In this document: positions 1 through 6,152 of the stretch, piece by piece
Layout: each line of letters starts with the position of its first letter
Numbering within the stretch: the first letter of the stretch is position 1
Assembly: GCA_021788685.1 (NCBI GenBank)
Contig: JAJYKH010000123.1
Coordinates: 1 to 7,520 of the forward strand
Length of the DNA stretch: 7,520 nucleotides
Direction of reading: 5' to 3'
DNA from: Deltaproteobacteria bacterium
Lineage (GTDB): Bacteria > Desulfobacterota > Desulfobulbia > Desulfobulbales > UBA5123
The notes under the pieces: generated by a model
Databases searched by the model: none
Seen by the model: only the letters and a program-made list of their open reading frames with translations
What the model was told of the DNA's origin: nothing
Program-made: the position numbers and the translations under genes

Positions 1-2172
1 AGCCCGCACCACCTTGAGCAGCTCCTGCCAGCCCGCCGCCGGCAGGCTCTTTTGCTCCTTCACCTCCACCCGGAAGGTCTTTCCCAGGTATCCCTTGATC
101 TGGGGGTAAAGGCCGAGGGCGCTCCGGTATTCGGGAATGAGAGGGATCTGGGGGCCGACGGTGGTCACCAGATGGGCCTTCTCCTTATGGGAGGCATCGA
201 ACTCATAGCAGGCGGGTTTCCACCGGCAGGGGCGGATGGCGCCAAGGACCAGCTCCTTGCCGGTAAGCTGCTCCCGGAGTCCCTGCACGAATCCCTGGTC
301 GGCGAACTGGTCCGCCGAGTGGAGGTCGTTTTCCAGGAGGAAGTTGATCATGCTTTCCCAGATGTTGATCCGGTCGAGGTAGGTGACGATCCGCTGGTAG
401 CCGGAGAGCTTGCGGAGGACGCCGATCAGCGGCTCGTCGGCCACAATTTCCTCCGTTCCGTCCACCACCACCCGCATGAGCTCGCTCGCCTGCCGGAAGA
501 GGTAGCCGCTCAGAGCGTCCTCGTCCTTGAAGAACTGCTCCTTCTTGCCCCGGCCCAGCCGATAGAGGGGCGGCTCGCCGATATAGACGAAGCCGCCCTC
601 GATGAGGGGCTGCATCTGCCGGTAGAAGAAGGTGAGAAGCAGCGTCCGGATGTGGGCGCCGTCCACGTCGGCGTCCGTCATAATGATGATCTTGTGGTAG
701 CGGAGCTGCTCGGGGTTGAAGTCCTCCTTGCCGATGCCGGTGCCGAGCGCGGCGATGATCTGCTTGATCTCCTCGCTCGAGAGGATCCGGTCGAAACGCG
801 CCTTTTCCACATTCATGATCTTGCCGCGGAGTGGGAGCACTGCCTGGAAGGCCCTATCCCTCCCTTGCTTGGCCGAGCCGCCGGCCGAATCGCCCTCAAC
901 GAGGAAGATCTCCCGCTTGGCCGGGTCCTTGGTCTGGCACTCAGCCAGCTTGCCCGCCATGAGGAGATCGAGCCCCGGCCCCTTCTTGCGGGAGAGCTCC
1001 TTTGCCCGCCGGGCCGCTTCCCGGGCCCGGGCCGCATCCACCACCTTGCCCAGGATCTTCTTAGCCTCGGCGGGATGCTGCTCCAGATACACCGAGAGCT
1101 TTTCGTTGCAGATCGATTCGACGATGGACTTGACCTCGGTGTTGCCGAGCTTGGTCTTGGTCTGCCCTTCGAACTGGGGATTGGGCACCCGCACCGACAC
1201 CACGCAGGTGAGCCCTTCCCGCACGTCGTCGCCCCCCATTTTCTCCCGGAGGTTCTTGGGCACGATGTCGTCCGAGGCGTAGCGGTTGATGCACTTGGTG
1301 AGAGCCGCCCGGAATCCCGCCACGTGGGAGCCCCCCTCCCGGGTATTGATATTGTTGACGTAGGAAAAGAGCCGCTCGGTGTAGCCGTCGTAGTATTGGA
1401 AGGCCACCTCCACCTGCACCTGGTCCCGCTCGCCGGCCAGGAAGATGATCTCCTCGTGGACGGGGGTCCGCTTGCGGTTGAGGAACTCCACGTAGGAGAG
1501 AAGCCCCCCTTTGTAGTGAAACTCGTCGTCGGCGCCGGTCCGCTCGTCCTTGAGGAGGATCTTGACATCCTTGTTGAGGAAAGCCAGATCCCGCAGCCGG
1601 TTCTGGATGATGTCGTACTTGAATTCGACCGTCTCGGTAAAGATGAGGGGATCGGGCTTGAAGGTGATTTTGGTGCCGGTGAGCTGGGTGGTGTCCACCA
1701 CCTCCAGGTCGCCCTGGCGGATGCCCCGGGAATAGGACTGGCGGTACACCTGGCCGTTCCTCTTCACCTCGGCGATGGTCCACTCCGACAGGGCATTCAC
1801 CACGGAAACGCCCACCCCGTGCAGGCCGCCCGAGACCTTGTAGGTGGCATGGTCGAACTTGCCCCCGGCATGGAGGGTGCCCATGACCAGCTCCAGGGCG
1901 GACACCTTCTCAGTGGGGTGCATCTCCACCGGGATGCCCCGGCCGTTGTCCTCGACCGAAACCGAGCCGTCCTTGTGGAAGGTGACTTTGATCTTGCTGC
2001 AGTAGCCGGCCAAGGCCTCGTCGATGGAGTTGTCCACCACCTCATAAATGAGGTGATGGAGCCCCTCTTCGCCGGTGTTGCCGATGTACATGGCCGGCCG
2101 CATCCGGACCCCTTCCAGGCCGGAGAGCACCTTGATGGATTCCGCACCGTAATCGGAAGTGTTGTCGCTCAC
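1..2172 (-). CDS. gyrB: DNA gyrase subunit B, C-terminal end cut by the window edge
   Basis: ATPase subunit of the type II topoisomerase that introduces negative supercoils with GyrA. Reading from a GTG at 2172, 724 codons are open to the window edge. The GHKL ATPase domain shows the EVVDNSIDE helix (44-52, Asn47), DNGRGIP (75-81, Asp75) and the glycine-rich lid GGLHGVG (115-121). The transducer domain carries the QTKTKLGN loop (337-344, Lys341 and Lys339). The TOPRIM domain has EGDSAGG (426-432, Glu426) and the acidic pair TDADVDG (499-505, Asp500 and Asp502). Residues from about 545 to 724 match the long insertion seen in Gram-negative GyrB; the final QRYKGLGEMN-type motif is not reached, so perhaps 80-90 residues are missing. 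The GTG start is supported by AAGGA seven bases upstream. The insertion and the dnaN neighbour favour GyrB over ParE. It lies 47 bases downstream of dnaN, probably in one operon. Confidence 0.97.
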   Translation of the reverse strand, partial: MSDNTSDYGAESIKVLSGLEGVRMRPAMYIGNTGEEGLHHLIYEVVDNSIDEALAGYCSKIKVTFHKDGSVSVEDNGRGIPVEMHPTEKVSALELVMGTLHAGGKFDHATYKVSGGLHGVGVSVVNALSEWTIAEVKRNGQVYRQSYSRGIRQGDLEVVDTTQLTGTKITFKPDPLIFTETVEFKYDIIQNRLRDLAFLNKDVKILLKDERTGADDEFHYKGGLLSYVEFLNRKRTPVHEEIIFLAGERDQVQVEVAFQYYDGYTERLFSYVNNINTREGGSHVAGFRAALTKCINRYASDDIVPKNLREKMGGDDVREGLTCVVSVRVPNPQFEGQTKTKLGNTEVKSIVESICNEKLSVYLEQHPAEAKKILGKVVDAARAREAARRAKELSRKKGPGLDLLMAGKLAECQTKDPAKREIFLVEGDSAGGSAKQGRDRAFQAVLPLRGKIMNVEKARFDRILSSEEIKQIIAALGTGIGKEDFNPEQLRYHKIIIMTDADVDGAHIRTLLLTFFYRQMQPLIEGGFVYIGEPPLYRLGRGKKEQFFKDEDALSGYLFRQASELMRVVVDGTEEIVADEPLIGVLRKLSGYQRIVTYLDRINIWESMINFLLENDLHSADQFADQGFVQGLREQLTGKELVLGAIRPCRWKPACYEFDASHKEKAHLVTTVGPQIPLIPEYRSALGLYPQIKGYLGKTFRVEVKEQKSLPAAGWQELLKVVRA

Positions 2173-2179
2173 GCTTGCT

Positions 2180-2184
2180 TCCTT
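2180..2184 (-). promoter_or_regulatory. Shine-Dalgarno site of gyrB
   Basis: On the minus strand AAGGA lies seven bases before the GTG at 2172-2170. No alternative in-frame start lies nearby upstream, so this site decides the GTG start. Confidence 0.75.
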
Positions 2185-2187
2185 GAT

Positions 2188-2196
2188 TGTTGATAA
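2188..2196 (-). promoter_or_regulatory. DnaA-box-like 9-mer between dnaN and gyrB
   Basis: The minus strand reads TTATCAACA, one mismatch (sixth base) from the TTATNCACA DnaA-box consensus. The identical 9-mer occurs on the plus strand at 3511-3519. It sits just upstream of the gyrB Shine-Dalgarno site, where DnaA or another protein could affect gyrB expression. A single 9-mer with a mismatch can arise by chance, so this is tentative. Confidence 0.35.
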
Positions 2197-2219
2197 AATT
2201 AGAAAATTATCTGGCCTTC

Positions 2220-3350
2220 TTACAGCTTCATGGGCATGATGACGCTCAGGAAGCCGGGGTCCTCCTCCGCCTGAACGAGGCAGGGGCTCTCCTCGGAGTT
2301 GATCGCGATCTGCACGGTGGTGCTGGCGAGGACCTGGAGCACTTCCACGAAGTAGCGGCCATTGAAACCGAGCTCGATGGGATCGCCGTCGTACTTGGCA
2401 GGCAGCTCGTCCTTGGCGTTGCCAATGTCCATGCTCTGGGAGGAGAGGACCAGCCTCTCGCGGTCGATTTTGAACGTGACCGCGTTGTACCGGTCCTCGG
2501 TGAAGAGGTTCATCCTCTTCATGGAATTGAGGAAGGGCGCTCGCTCGATGGAAAGCCGCCGCTCGCGGCCGATGCCGTTCAGGATGCCCTTGTAGTCAGG
2601 AAAATCGCCATTCATGAGGCGAATGACCATCAGCGACTCCCCGCTCTTGATCACCGCCTGCTTTTCTTCGAATCCCACCTGCAGGATTTCGTTGCCTTCG
2701 GCGAACTTGCGGATCTCCTGGACCCCCTTGCGCGGAATGATCACTCCTTTCTCGCGGATGACGGCAAGCGGGCTGTCGATCTCTCTTTCCATGAGGGAGA
2801 GGCGATGGCCGTCAGAGGAGATCATCTTGAGAACGTTGCTTCCTCCATCCTTCTGCTCGCCCTGGACCAGCACGCCGGTGAGGTTGAACTGGCTTTCCCC
2901 CTCTTGGGCTATCGAGAAAAAGGTCTTGTCGATGAGGTCCTTCAGGAGCTCGCCAGGCAAGGGGACCAAGGCTCCTTCGTCGTGCTCCGGAAAGGAAGGA
3001 TACTCCTCGGCCGGCATGCCGGCCAGGTTGTAATCGCTCGATCCTGCTTTGATCCGGACCCAGTTGTTGTCCCGCACCTCCATGCTCAGCTGGGCCGCAT
3101 CGGACTCCCTGACAATTTCAAAGAGTTTTTTGGAAGGAAGGGTGATCGCCCCTTCCGCTCTCACCTCGGCCTGCACCCGGTTGCGGATTCCCACCTCGAG
3201 ATCGGTGCCGGTGATCTCCACCGCCTCATTGCGGGCTTCGATGAGGACGTTCGAGAGGATGGCGATGGTTCCCTTCTTGCCGGTGACGTTTTGCAGCGAT
3301 GCCAATTTAGCCAGCAGCTCTTCGCGGGAGAGATTGACGATCATCGACAT
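2220..3350 (-). CDS. dnaN: DNA polymerase III beta subunit (sliding clamp)
   Basis: Ring-shaped processivity factor that encircles DNA and tethers polymerase III and other clamp-binding proteins. The protein is complete at 376 residues, close to the usual 366-378, and three repeated clamp folds fit this length. Recognisable signatures are SSDGHRL (178-184), the RLMNGDFPDY segment (244-253), FNGRYFVEVL (329-338) and the C-terminal MPMKL (372-376), which lines the partner-binding cleft as MPMRL does in E. coli. The ATG at 3350 is preferred over the ATG two codons later because AGGGG ends eight bases before it. The gene reads toward gyrB with 47 bases between them. Neither recF nor dnaA is adjacent. 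It has no TTA, CTA or TCA codons, which is why a long open antisense frame exists. Confidence 0.97.
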   Translation of the reverse strand: MSMIVNLSREELLAKLASLQNVTGKKGTIAILSNVLIEARNEAVEITGTDLEVGIRNRVQAEVRAEGAITLPSKKLFEIVRESDAAQLSMEVRDNNWVRIKAGSSDYNLAGMPAEEYPSFPEHDEGALVPLPGELLKDLIDKTFFSIAQEGESQFNLTGVLVQGEQKDGGSNVLKMISSDGHRLSLMEREIDSPLAVIREKGVIIPRKGVQEIRKFAEGNEILQVGFEEKQAVIKSGESLMVIRLMNGDFPDYKGILNGIGRERRLSIERAPFLNSMKRMNLFTEDRYNAVTFKIDRERLVLSSQSMDIGNAKDELPAKYDGDPIELGFNGRYFVEVLQVLASTTVQIAINSEESPCLVQAEEDPGFLSVIMPMKL

Positions 3351-3358
3351 TCTGAGGA

Positions 3359-3363
3359 CCCCT
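3359..3363 (-). promoter_or_regulatory. Shine-Dalgarno site of dnaN
   Basis: AGGGG on the minus strand ends eight bases before the ATG at 3350. The alternative ATG at 3344 would be 14 bases away, so the upstream start (MSMIVNL) is favoured. Confidence 0.6.
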
Positions 3364-3389
3364 GTTTTTAATGGTTTAGTATTTATTTT

Positions 3390-3418
3390 TATTTATTTAT
3401 GATGAGAAGGGCTGTCGA
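3390..3418 (-). promoter_or_regulatory. Weak candidate sigma70 promoter of dnaN
   Basis: The minus strand has TCGACA (3418-3413), a 17-base spacer and TAAATA (3395-3390), inside an A/T-rich leader that runs to about 3365. The -35 is a reasonable match and the -10 a poor one. The leader is the obvious place for a dnaN-gyrB promoter, but other registers in the same A/T run are nearly as good. Confidence 0.22.
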
Positions 3419-3420
3419 TA

Positions 3421-3429
3421 TGTTGAAAA
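3421..3429 (-). promoter_or_regulatory. DnaA-box-like 9-mer (TTTTCAACA)
   Basis: The minus strand reads TTTTCAACA, which differs from TTWTNCACA only at the sixth base, as do the two TTATCAACA copies at 2188-2196 and 3511-3519. It lies about 70 bases upstream of dnaN and just upstream of the weak promoter candidate. Tentative. Confidence 0.25.
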
Positions 3430-3510
3430 GCCACCTCGCCGCTTGCAGCGCCGGGGTTCCCGGGTTTGGAAAAAAGGCTTGAAAAAAGAGGGAAGAAGAC
3501 GCCCTTCCGG

Positions 3511-3519
3511 TTATCAACA
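3511..3519 (+). promoter_or_regulatory. DnaA-box-like 9-mer (TTATCAACA)
   Basis: TTATCAACA, one mismatch from the TTATNCACA consensus and identical to the element upstream of gyrB. It lies in the GC-richer centre of the intergenic region, 24 bases after a pair of A6 tracts that may bend the DNA. Confidence 0.4.
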
Positions 3520-3600
3520 TCTTATCCCGGCAGAATGAGCACATTTCCCGCCGCCGGGGCTGAGGTTGTGAAAATGGCCGCGAGGGGGATGCTGCCGGGC

Positions 3601-3622
3601 CGGGAGAGATAACGGGAGAGAT
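3601..3622 (+). repeat. 12-base-period direct repeat
   Basis: CGGGAGAGAT occurs at 3601-3610 and again at 3613-3622, so two copies lie on nearly the same face of the helix. This spacing would suit a protein binding as a tandem dimer. The function is unknown. Confidence 0.5.
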
Positions 3623-3822
3623 TGAGTCTCATCGTTTCATGAGGGACTTACCGCTTGCCGCAGGGGAAAGGGTGAGTGCACCCGGGAGCGGAACGGAGCA
3701 TCCCTCGAAACATAGTGTAAAAATGGCCAAATTACAATAATAATAACAAGCGCGAATAAGAAGAAGAATTTATTAATTACCAAATATTTCCAATACTTAA
3801 AAACTGTTTTCAGAGGAAATCG

Positions 3823-3829
3823 AAGGAGG
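3823..3829 (+). promoter_or_regulatory. Strong Shine-Dalgarno sequence upstream of the GAF gene
   Basis: AAGGAGG is the best ribosome-binding match in the window, followed after eight bases by TTG at 3838. It is 65 bases before the ATG of the GAF gene, too far to serve it directly. It would instead start a nine-codon frame in the same reading frame as the GAF gene. Confidence 0.5.
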
Positions 3830-3837
3830 CGACCGGC

Positions 3838-3867
3838 TTGGGCCGCAAGCCTCAATCCAGAGGTTGA
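3838..3867 (+). CDS. Possible nine-codon leader peptide
   Basis: A TTG start eight bases after AAGGAGG opens a frame for nine residues (MGRKPQSRG) that ends at TGA 3865-3867. It is in the same frame as the downstream GAF gene, whose ATG is 27 bases further on. It may be a leader peptide that couples translation by reinitiation. It could also be the true N-terminus of the GAF protein if the TGA is a sequencing error or is read through, or simply chance. Nothing in the peptide, such as a run of one amino acid, suggests classical attenuation. Confidence 0.22.
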   Translation: MGRKPQSRG

Positions 3868-3894
3868 CAAAGAGGCGGCAACCGGCCCATTCCC

Positions 3895-4824
3895 ATGCAC
3901 CAATCAAAAAAGCTCAGTCAGTATCTCGACGTGGTGACCAACGTCATGGAGGCGTATACCGCCGCTCTGTTCACCGTGGCCGATCCGCAGGAAAAAACGC
4001 TCAAAATTTTTTCCTGCCGCTCTTTCAGCAAGAAGATCGATCCAAGCTGTCTCCTGGCGCCCGGGGAGGGATTCGTCAGCTGGGTGCACCGGGAGCAGAA
4101 ATCGGTGCTGGTGAAGAATTTCGACCGGAGCACCACCACCCTCAAGTTCTACCGGGAGGACGAGGAAATCAAATCGCTCCTGGCCGTCCCGCTGCCGGAC
4201 AAGGAAGGGGTGCTCTACGTGGACAGCAAGAAGAGCTACCGCTTCACCGAAGAAAAAGAGAAGATCTGTCACCAGTTGGCGATCACCGCCCTGGCCCTGA
4301 TCCGGGGCGAGCAGGAGGAAGCGGAAAAGAGAGTCGTCGACAATCTGCTGGGGCTCTCCGATGAGATGGACGAGCTGCTGGGCAGGGAGGGGGCCCGGGA
4401 GGCGCTCCTTCGGGACGGCCTGGAAATCGTGAGCAGGCGGCTCGGTCTCGATTTCGCTTTCTTCGTGGTGCCCGAAGAAGTCGTCCACTACTGCCAGCCG
4501 GGGGCCCGGGCCGGCCATTACATCCATCGCACGGTCCCCCCCTCCTCCTTTTCCCGCGACGGCCTCCTGGGCTGGTCGATCAAGAACCGCAAGAAGATCG
4601 TCAGGGAGAAGATCTCAGGGGCTAAGTCCTTCGTCCTCAATAAAGAGGAGTCGCTGGGGCCGTTCGCCAACTTCGTGGGGGTGCCTCTTTCCCTTCCCGG
4701 CGGAACAAAGAAAGGGGGGGTGGGGCTGATCAGGCCGCCAGCCGCCACATGGCACGCCCGGGAGGTGGACACCGCCGCGGCCGTGGCCCAGCGCTTCTTC
4801 CGGGTCTGGACTCAGCCCCGCTGA
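3895..4824 (+). CDS. Tandem GAF-domain protein without an output domain
   Basis: A 309-residue soluble protein with no signal peptide or membrane segment. The first GAF domain (about 8-137) is clear: a first strand at YTAALFTVAD (21-30), the APGEGFVSWVHREQKSVLVKNF region (55-76), IKSLLAVPL (92-100) and GVLYVDSK (105-112) before the closing helix. A charged helical linker follows (about 138-165). A weaker second GAF-like domain (about 166-305) has GLEIVSRRLGLDFAFF (175-190), DGLLGWSIKNRKKIVRE (222-238) and FVGVPLSLPGG (260-270). No kinase, cyclase, phosphodiesterase or DNA-binding domain is attached, so it may act by binding a small ligand or a partner protein; the ligand is unknown. The classical cGMP NKxxFxxxDE motif is not present. 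ATG 3895 is the only start after an in-frame stop at 3865, but it has no good Shine-Dalgarno site. mreB follows after 145 bases. Confidence 0.85.
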   Translation: MHQSKKLSQYLDVVTNVMEAYTAALFTVADPQEKTLKIFSCRSFSKKIDPSCLLAPGEGFVSWVHREQKSVLVKNFDRSTTTLKFYREDEEIKSLLAVPLPDKEGVLYVDSKKSYRFTEEKEKICHQLAITALALIRGEQEEAEKRVVDNLLGLSDEMDELLGREGAREALLRDGLEIVSRRLGLDFAFFVVPEEVVHYCQPGARAGHYIHRTVPPSSFSRDGLLGWSIKNRKKIVREKISGAKSFVLNKEESLGPFANFVGVPLSLPGGTKKGGVGLIRPPAATWHAREVDTAAAVAQRFFRVWTQPR

Positions 4825-4969
4825 GCATCGCAGCCCGACAGTTTTCTCTCTGGCAAAGCGAGGGGGATCCTCCTTCCTTTTTGCGGAAATTTTTAGCAAA
4901 GGAGTGTATCCTAATTCCTCGAAACGGGCCTTTTCCTCTCTCTCTCAAATTCCGGGGATCGAAACCGAG
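4825..4969 (+). other. Spacer between GAF gene and mreB
   Basis: This 145-base gap has no convincing terminator. A weak GAGG/CCTC hairpin (4860-4872) is followed by a T-rich stretch. An A/T-rich patch at 4880-4915 could hold an mreB promoter, but no pair of boxes is convincing. AAAGGAG at 4898-4904 has no usable start at the right distance. Co-transcription of the two genes is therefore possible but not shown. Confidence 0.35.
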
Positions 4970-6067
4970 ATGTCCATCTTCGCCAGCAAATCGAGCCGCT
5001 ACAAACGACGGGTCCGCAGAGGGGAAAAAAAGCGGTGGGGAGGTTTTTTCAGCCGTCCGAGCTTTTTTTCCAAGGACATGGCCATGGATCTGGGCACCGC
5101 CAACACCCTCATCTATGTCCGGGGTGAGGGCATCGTGCTGAACGAGCCTTCGGTGGTGGCCTATGACATCAACTCCTCCGATGTGCTCGCGGTCGGCAAG
5201 GAGGCCAAAAGCTATCTCGGTCGCACCCCCAAGAACATCGCCGCGGTCCGTCCCTTGAAAGACGGAGTCATCGCCGATTTCGAGGTCACCCAGGCAATGA
5301 TTCGGGAGTTCTTTCTCAAGGTGCAGCGGATGGGCATGTTTTTCAAGCCCTCGGTCGTGATCTGCGTTCCGGCGGGTATCACCCAGGTCGAGAAACGGGC
5401 CGTGGTGGAAGCGGCTGAGGAAGTGGGGGTCGGCAAGGTCTATCTCATCGAAGAGCCCATGGCGGCCGCCATCGGTGCCAACCTCGACATCAGCCAGAAC
5501 AAGGGGCAGATGGTGATCGATATCGGCGGCGGCACCACCGAAGTGGCGGTGCTTACCCTCTCCTCCGTCGCTTACAGCGAATCGGTGCGGGTGGCGGGCG
5601 ACGAGCTCAACGAGGCGATCATGCGCCACCTGCTCCGCAACCACCAGCTTCAGATCGGGGAAAACACCGCCGAGGAATGCAAGATGAAGGCGGGCTCCGC
5701 CTACCCGGTGGAGGGTCTTCCGGAGCCTTACCGGCTGTTCGGCAAGGATGTGGTCACCAATTCCCCCCGGGAGGTGTACCTTTCCTTGGCAGAAATCCGG
5801 CAGGCCATCCAGGAGCCGGTCCGCGCGGTGGTGGAGGGCGTGCAGCGGGCCTTGGAAAAGACCCCTGCCGAGCTGGTGACTGACATCGCCCGCGACGGCA
5901 TCCATATGGCAGGCGGCGGCTCCCTCCTCCACGGCCTCGACAAGTTCATCGAGGCGGAAACCGGGATGCCCTGCCACCTCACGGAGGACCCGCTCACCAC
6001 CGTGGTCATGGGCAGCGGCATAGCCATGGAGGATTTAAAGGGCTATAAGAAGGTGTTCATCAACTGA
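4970..6067 (+). CDS. mreB: Actin-like rod-shape protein MreB with basic N-terminal extension
   Basis: Bacterial actin homologue that polymerises under the membrane and guides elongation of the cell wall. The ATPase motifs are intact: phosphate-1 DLGTANTLIYV (40-50), VPAGITQVEKRAV (133-145) with catalytic-type Glu141, EEPMAAAIGA (161-170), phosphate-2 DIGGGTTEVAVL (184-195) and adenosine motif GGGSLLHGLD (315-324). From ATG 4970 it is 365 residues, longer than the usual 335-350. The excess is a basic segment (SSRYKRRVRRGEKKRWGG, 8-25) ahead of the usual membrane-proximal FFS...D stretch. A GTG at 4904 would add 22 residues with no spaced ribosome site. ATG 5084 has AAGGA seven bases upstream but would begin at the phosphate-1 strand. 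No mreC or mreD follows, so this may be a stand-alone copy or a paralogue. Confidence 0.93.
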   Translation: MSIFASKSSRYKRRVRRGEKKRWGGFFSRPSFFSKDMAMDLGTANTLIYVRGEGIVLNEPSVVAYDINSSDVLAVGKEAKSYLGRTPKNIAAVRPLKDGVIADFEVTQAMIREFFLKVQRMGMFFKPSVVICVPAGITQVEKRAVVEAAEEVGVGKVYLIEEPMAAAIGANLDISQNKGQMVIDIGGGTTEVAVLTLSSVAYSESVRVAGDELNEAIMRHLLRNHQLQIGENTAEECKMKAGSAYPVEGLPEPYRLFGKDVVTNSPREVYLSLAEIRQAIQEPVRAVVEGVQRALEKTPAELVTDIARDGIHMAGGGSLLHGLDKFIEAETGMPCHLTEDPLTTVVMGSGIAMEDLKGYKKVFIN

Positions 6068-6075
6068 GAAGGCCA

Positions 6076-6096
6076 GTGACGGGTGACAAGTGACGG
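6076..6096 (+). repeat. Three tandem heptamers (GTGACRR)
   Basis: GTGACGG, GTGACAA and GTGACGG follow one another without gaps, starting nine bases after the mreB stop codon. TGACAAG from the middle unit (6084-6090) is complementary to CTTGTCA at 6114-6120, so a seven-base-pair stem with a 23-base loop is possible in the transcript. The array could be a member of a dispersed short-repeat family, which one window cannot show. Confidence 0.75.
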
Positions 6097-6152
6097 AACC
6101 CAGAACAATTCACCTTGTCAGTCATTCTTCGTAATCGACTCAATGAAGCACA

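Larger units (their letters stand above)
3351..3894. other. Divergent intergenic region, candidate origin/control region
   Basis: This 544-base gap between divergent dnaN and the GAF gene is far longer than any other gap in the window. It is A/T-rich at both ends (about 3365-3405 and 3711-3810) with a GC-rich middle. It contains two TTWTCAACA elements (3421-3429 minus, 3511-3519 plus), two A6 tracts twelve bases apart (3470-3475, 3482-3487), a short GC hairpin (3451-3463), a 12-base direct repeat (3601-3622), and TAA and AAG trinucleotide runs (about 3736-3770). Position next to dnaN and composition suit a replication origin or a regulatory hub. Against this, there is no perfect TTATCCACA box, no clear box cluster and no adjacent dnaA. 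No convincing protein gene is seen in it. Confidence 0.4.

Noticed and set aside
52..2193. 713-codon plus-strand open frame antisense to gyrB
   Set aside because: It is in codon register with gyrB and stays open only because gyrB avoids TTA, CTA and TCA codons. Its translation matches no known family, and gyrB motifs are unambiguous.
2187..3371. 394-codon plus-strand open frame antisense to dnaN
   Set aside because: Same cause as for gyrB: codon-biased shadow in register with an unmistakable sliding-clamp gene.
3864..3868. TGA at 3865 as a selenocysteine codon joining the nine-codon frame to the GAF protein
   Set aside because: No bacterial SECIS-like hairpin is evident just after it and the position has no catalytic context; an ordinary stop or a sequence error is simpler.
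3864..3892. TTGACA before the GAF gene as a -35 box
   Set aside because: No -10-like hexamer lies 16-18 bases downstream, where the DNA is GC-rich, and the transcript would start inside or after the ATG.
3637..3903. 88-codon minus-strand frame with a strongly hydrophobic stretch, in the intergenic region
   Set aside because: The Phe/Ile/Leu-rich segment is what the A/T-rich DNA at 3711-3810 would encode by chance. The start is TTG with no ribosome site, it overlaps the GAF gene start, and the rest is low-complexity. Conservation in relatives would reopen it as a small membrane protein.
3904..4527. 207-codon minus-strand frame antisense to the GAF gene
   Set aside because: Shadow of the GAF reading frame; no family resemblance and no ribosome site.
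4858..4885. Possible terminator after the GAF gene
   Set aside because: The stem is only four base pairs and the T run is interrupted, so it is too weak to call.
4730..5977. 415-codon minus-strand frame antisense to mreB
   Set aside because: Shadow caused by codon bias; the His/Asp-rich translation is typical of antisense frames and mreB motifs are intact.
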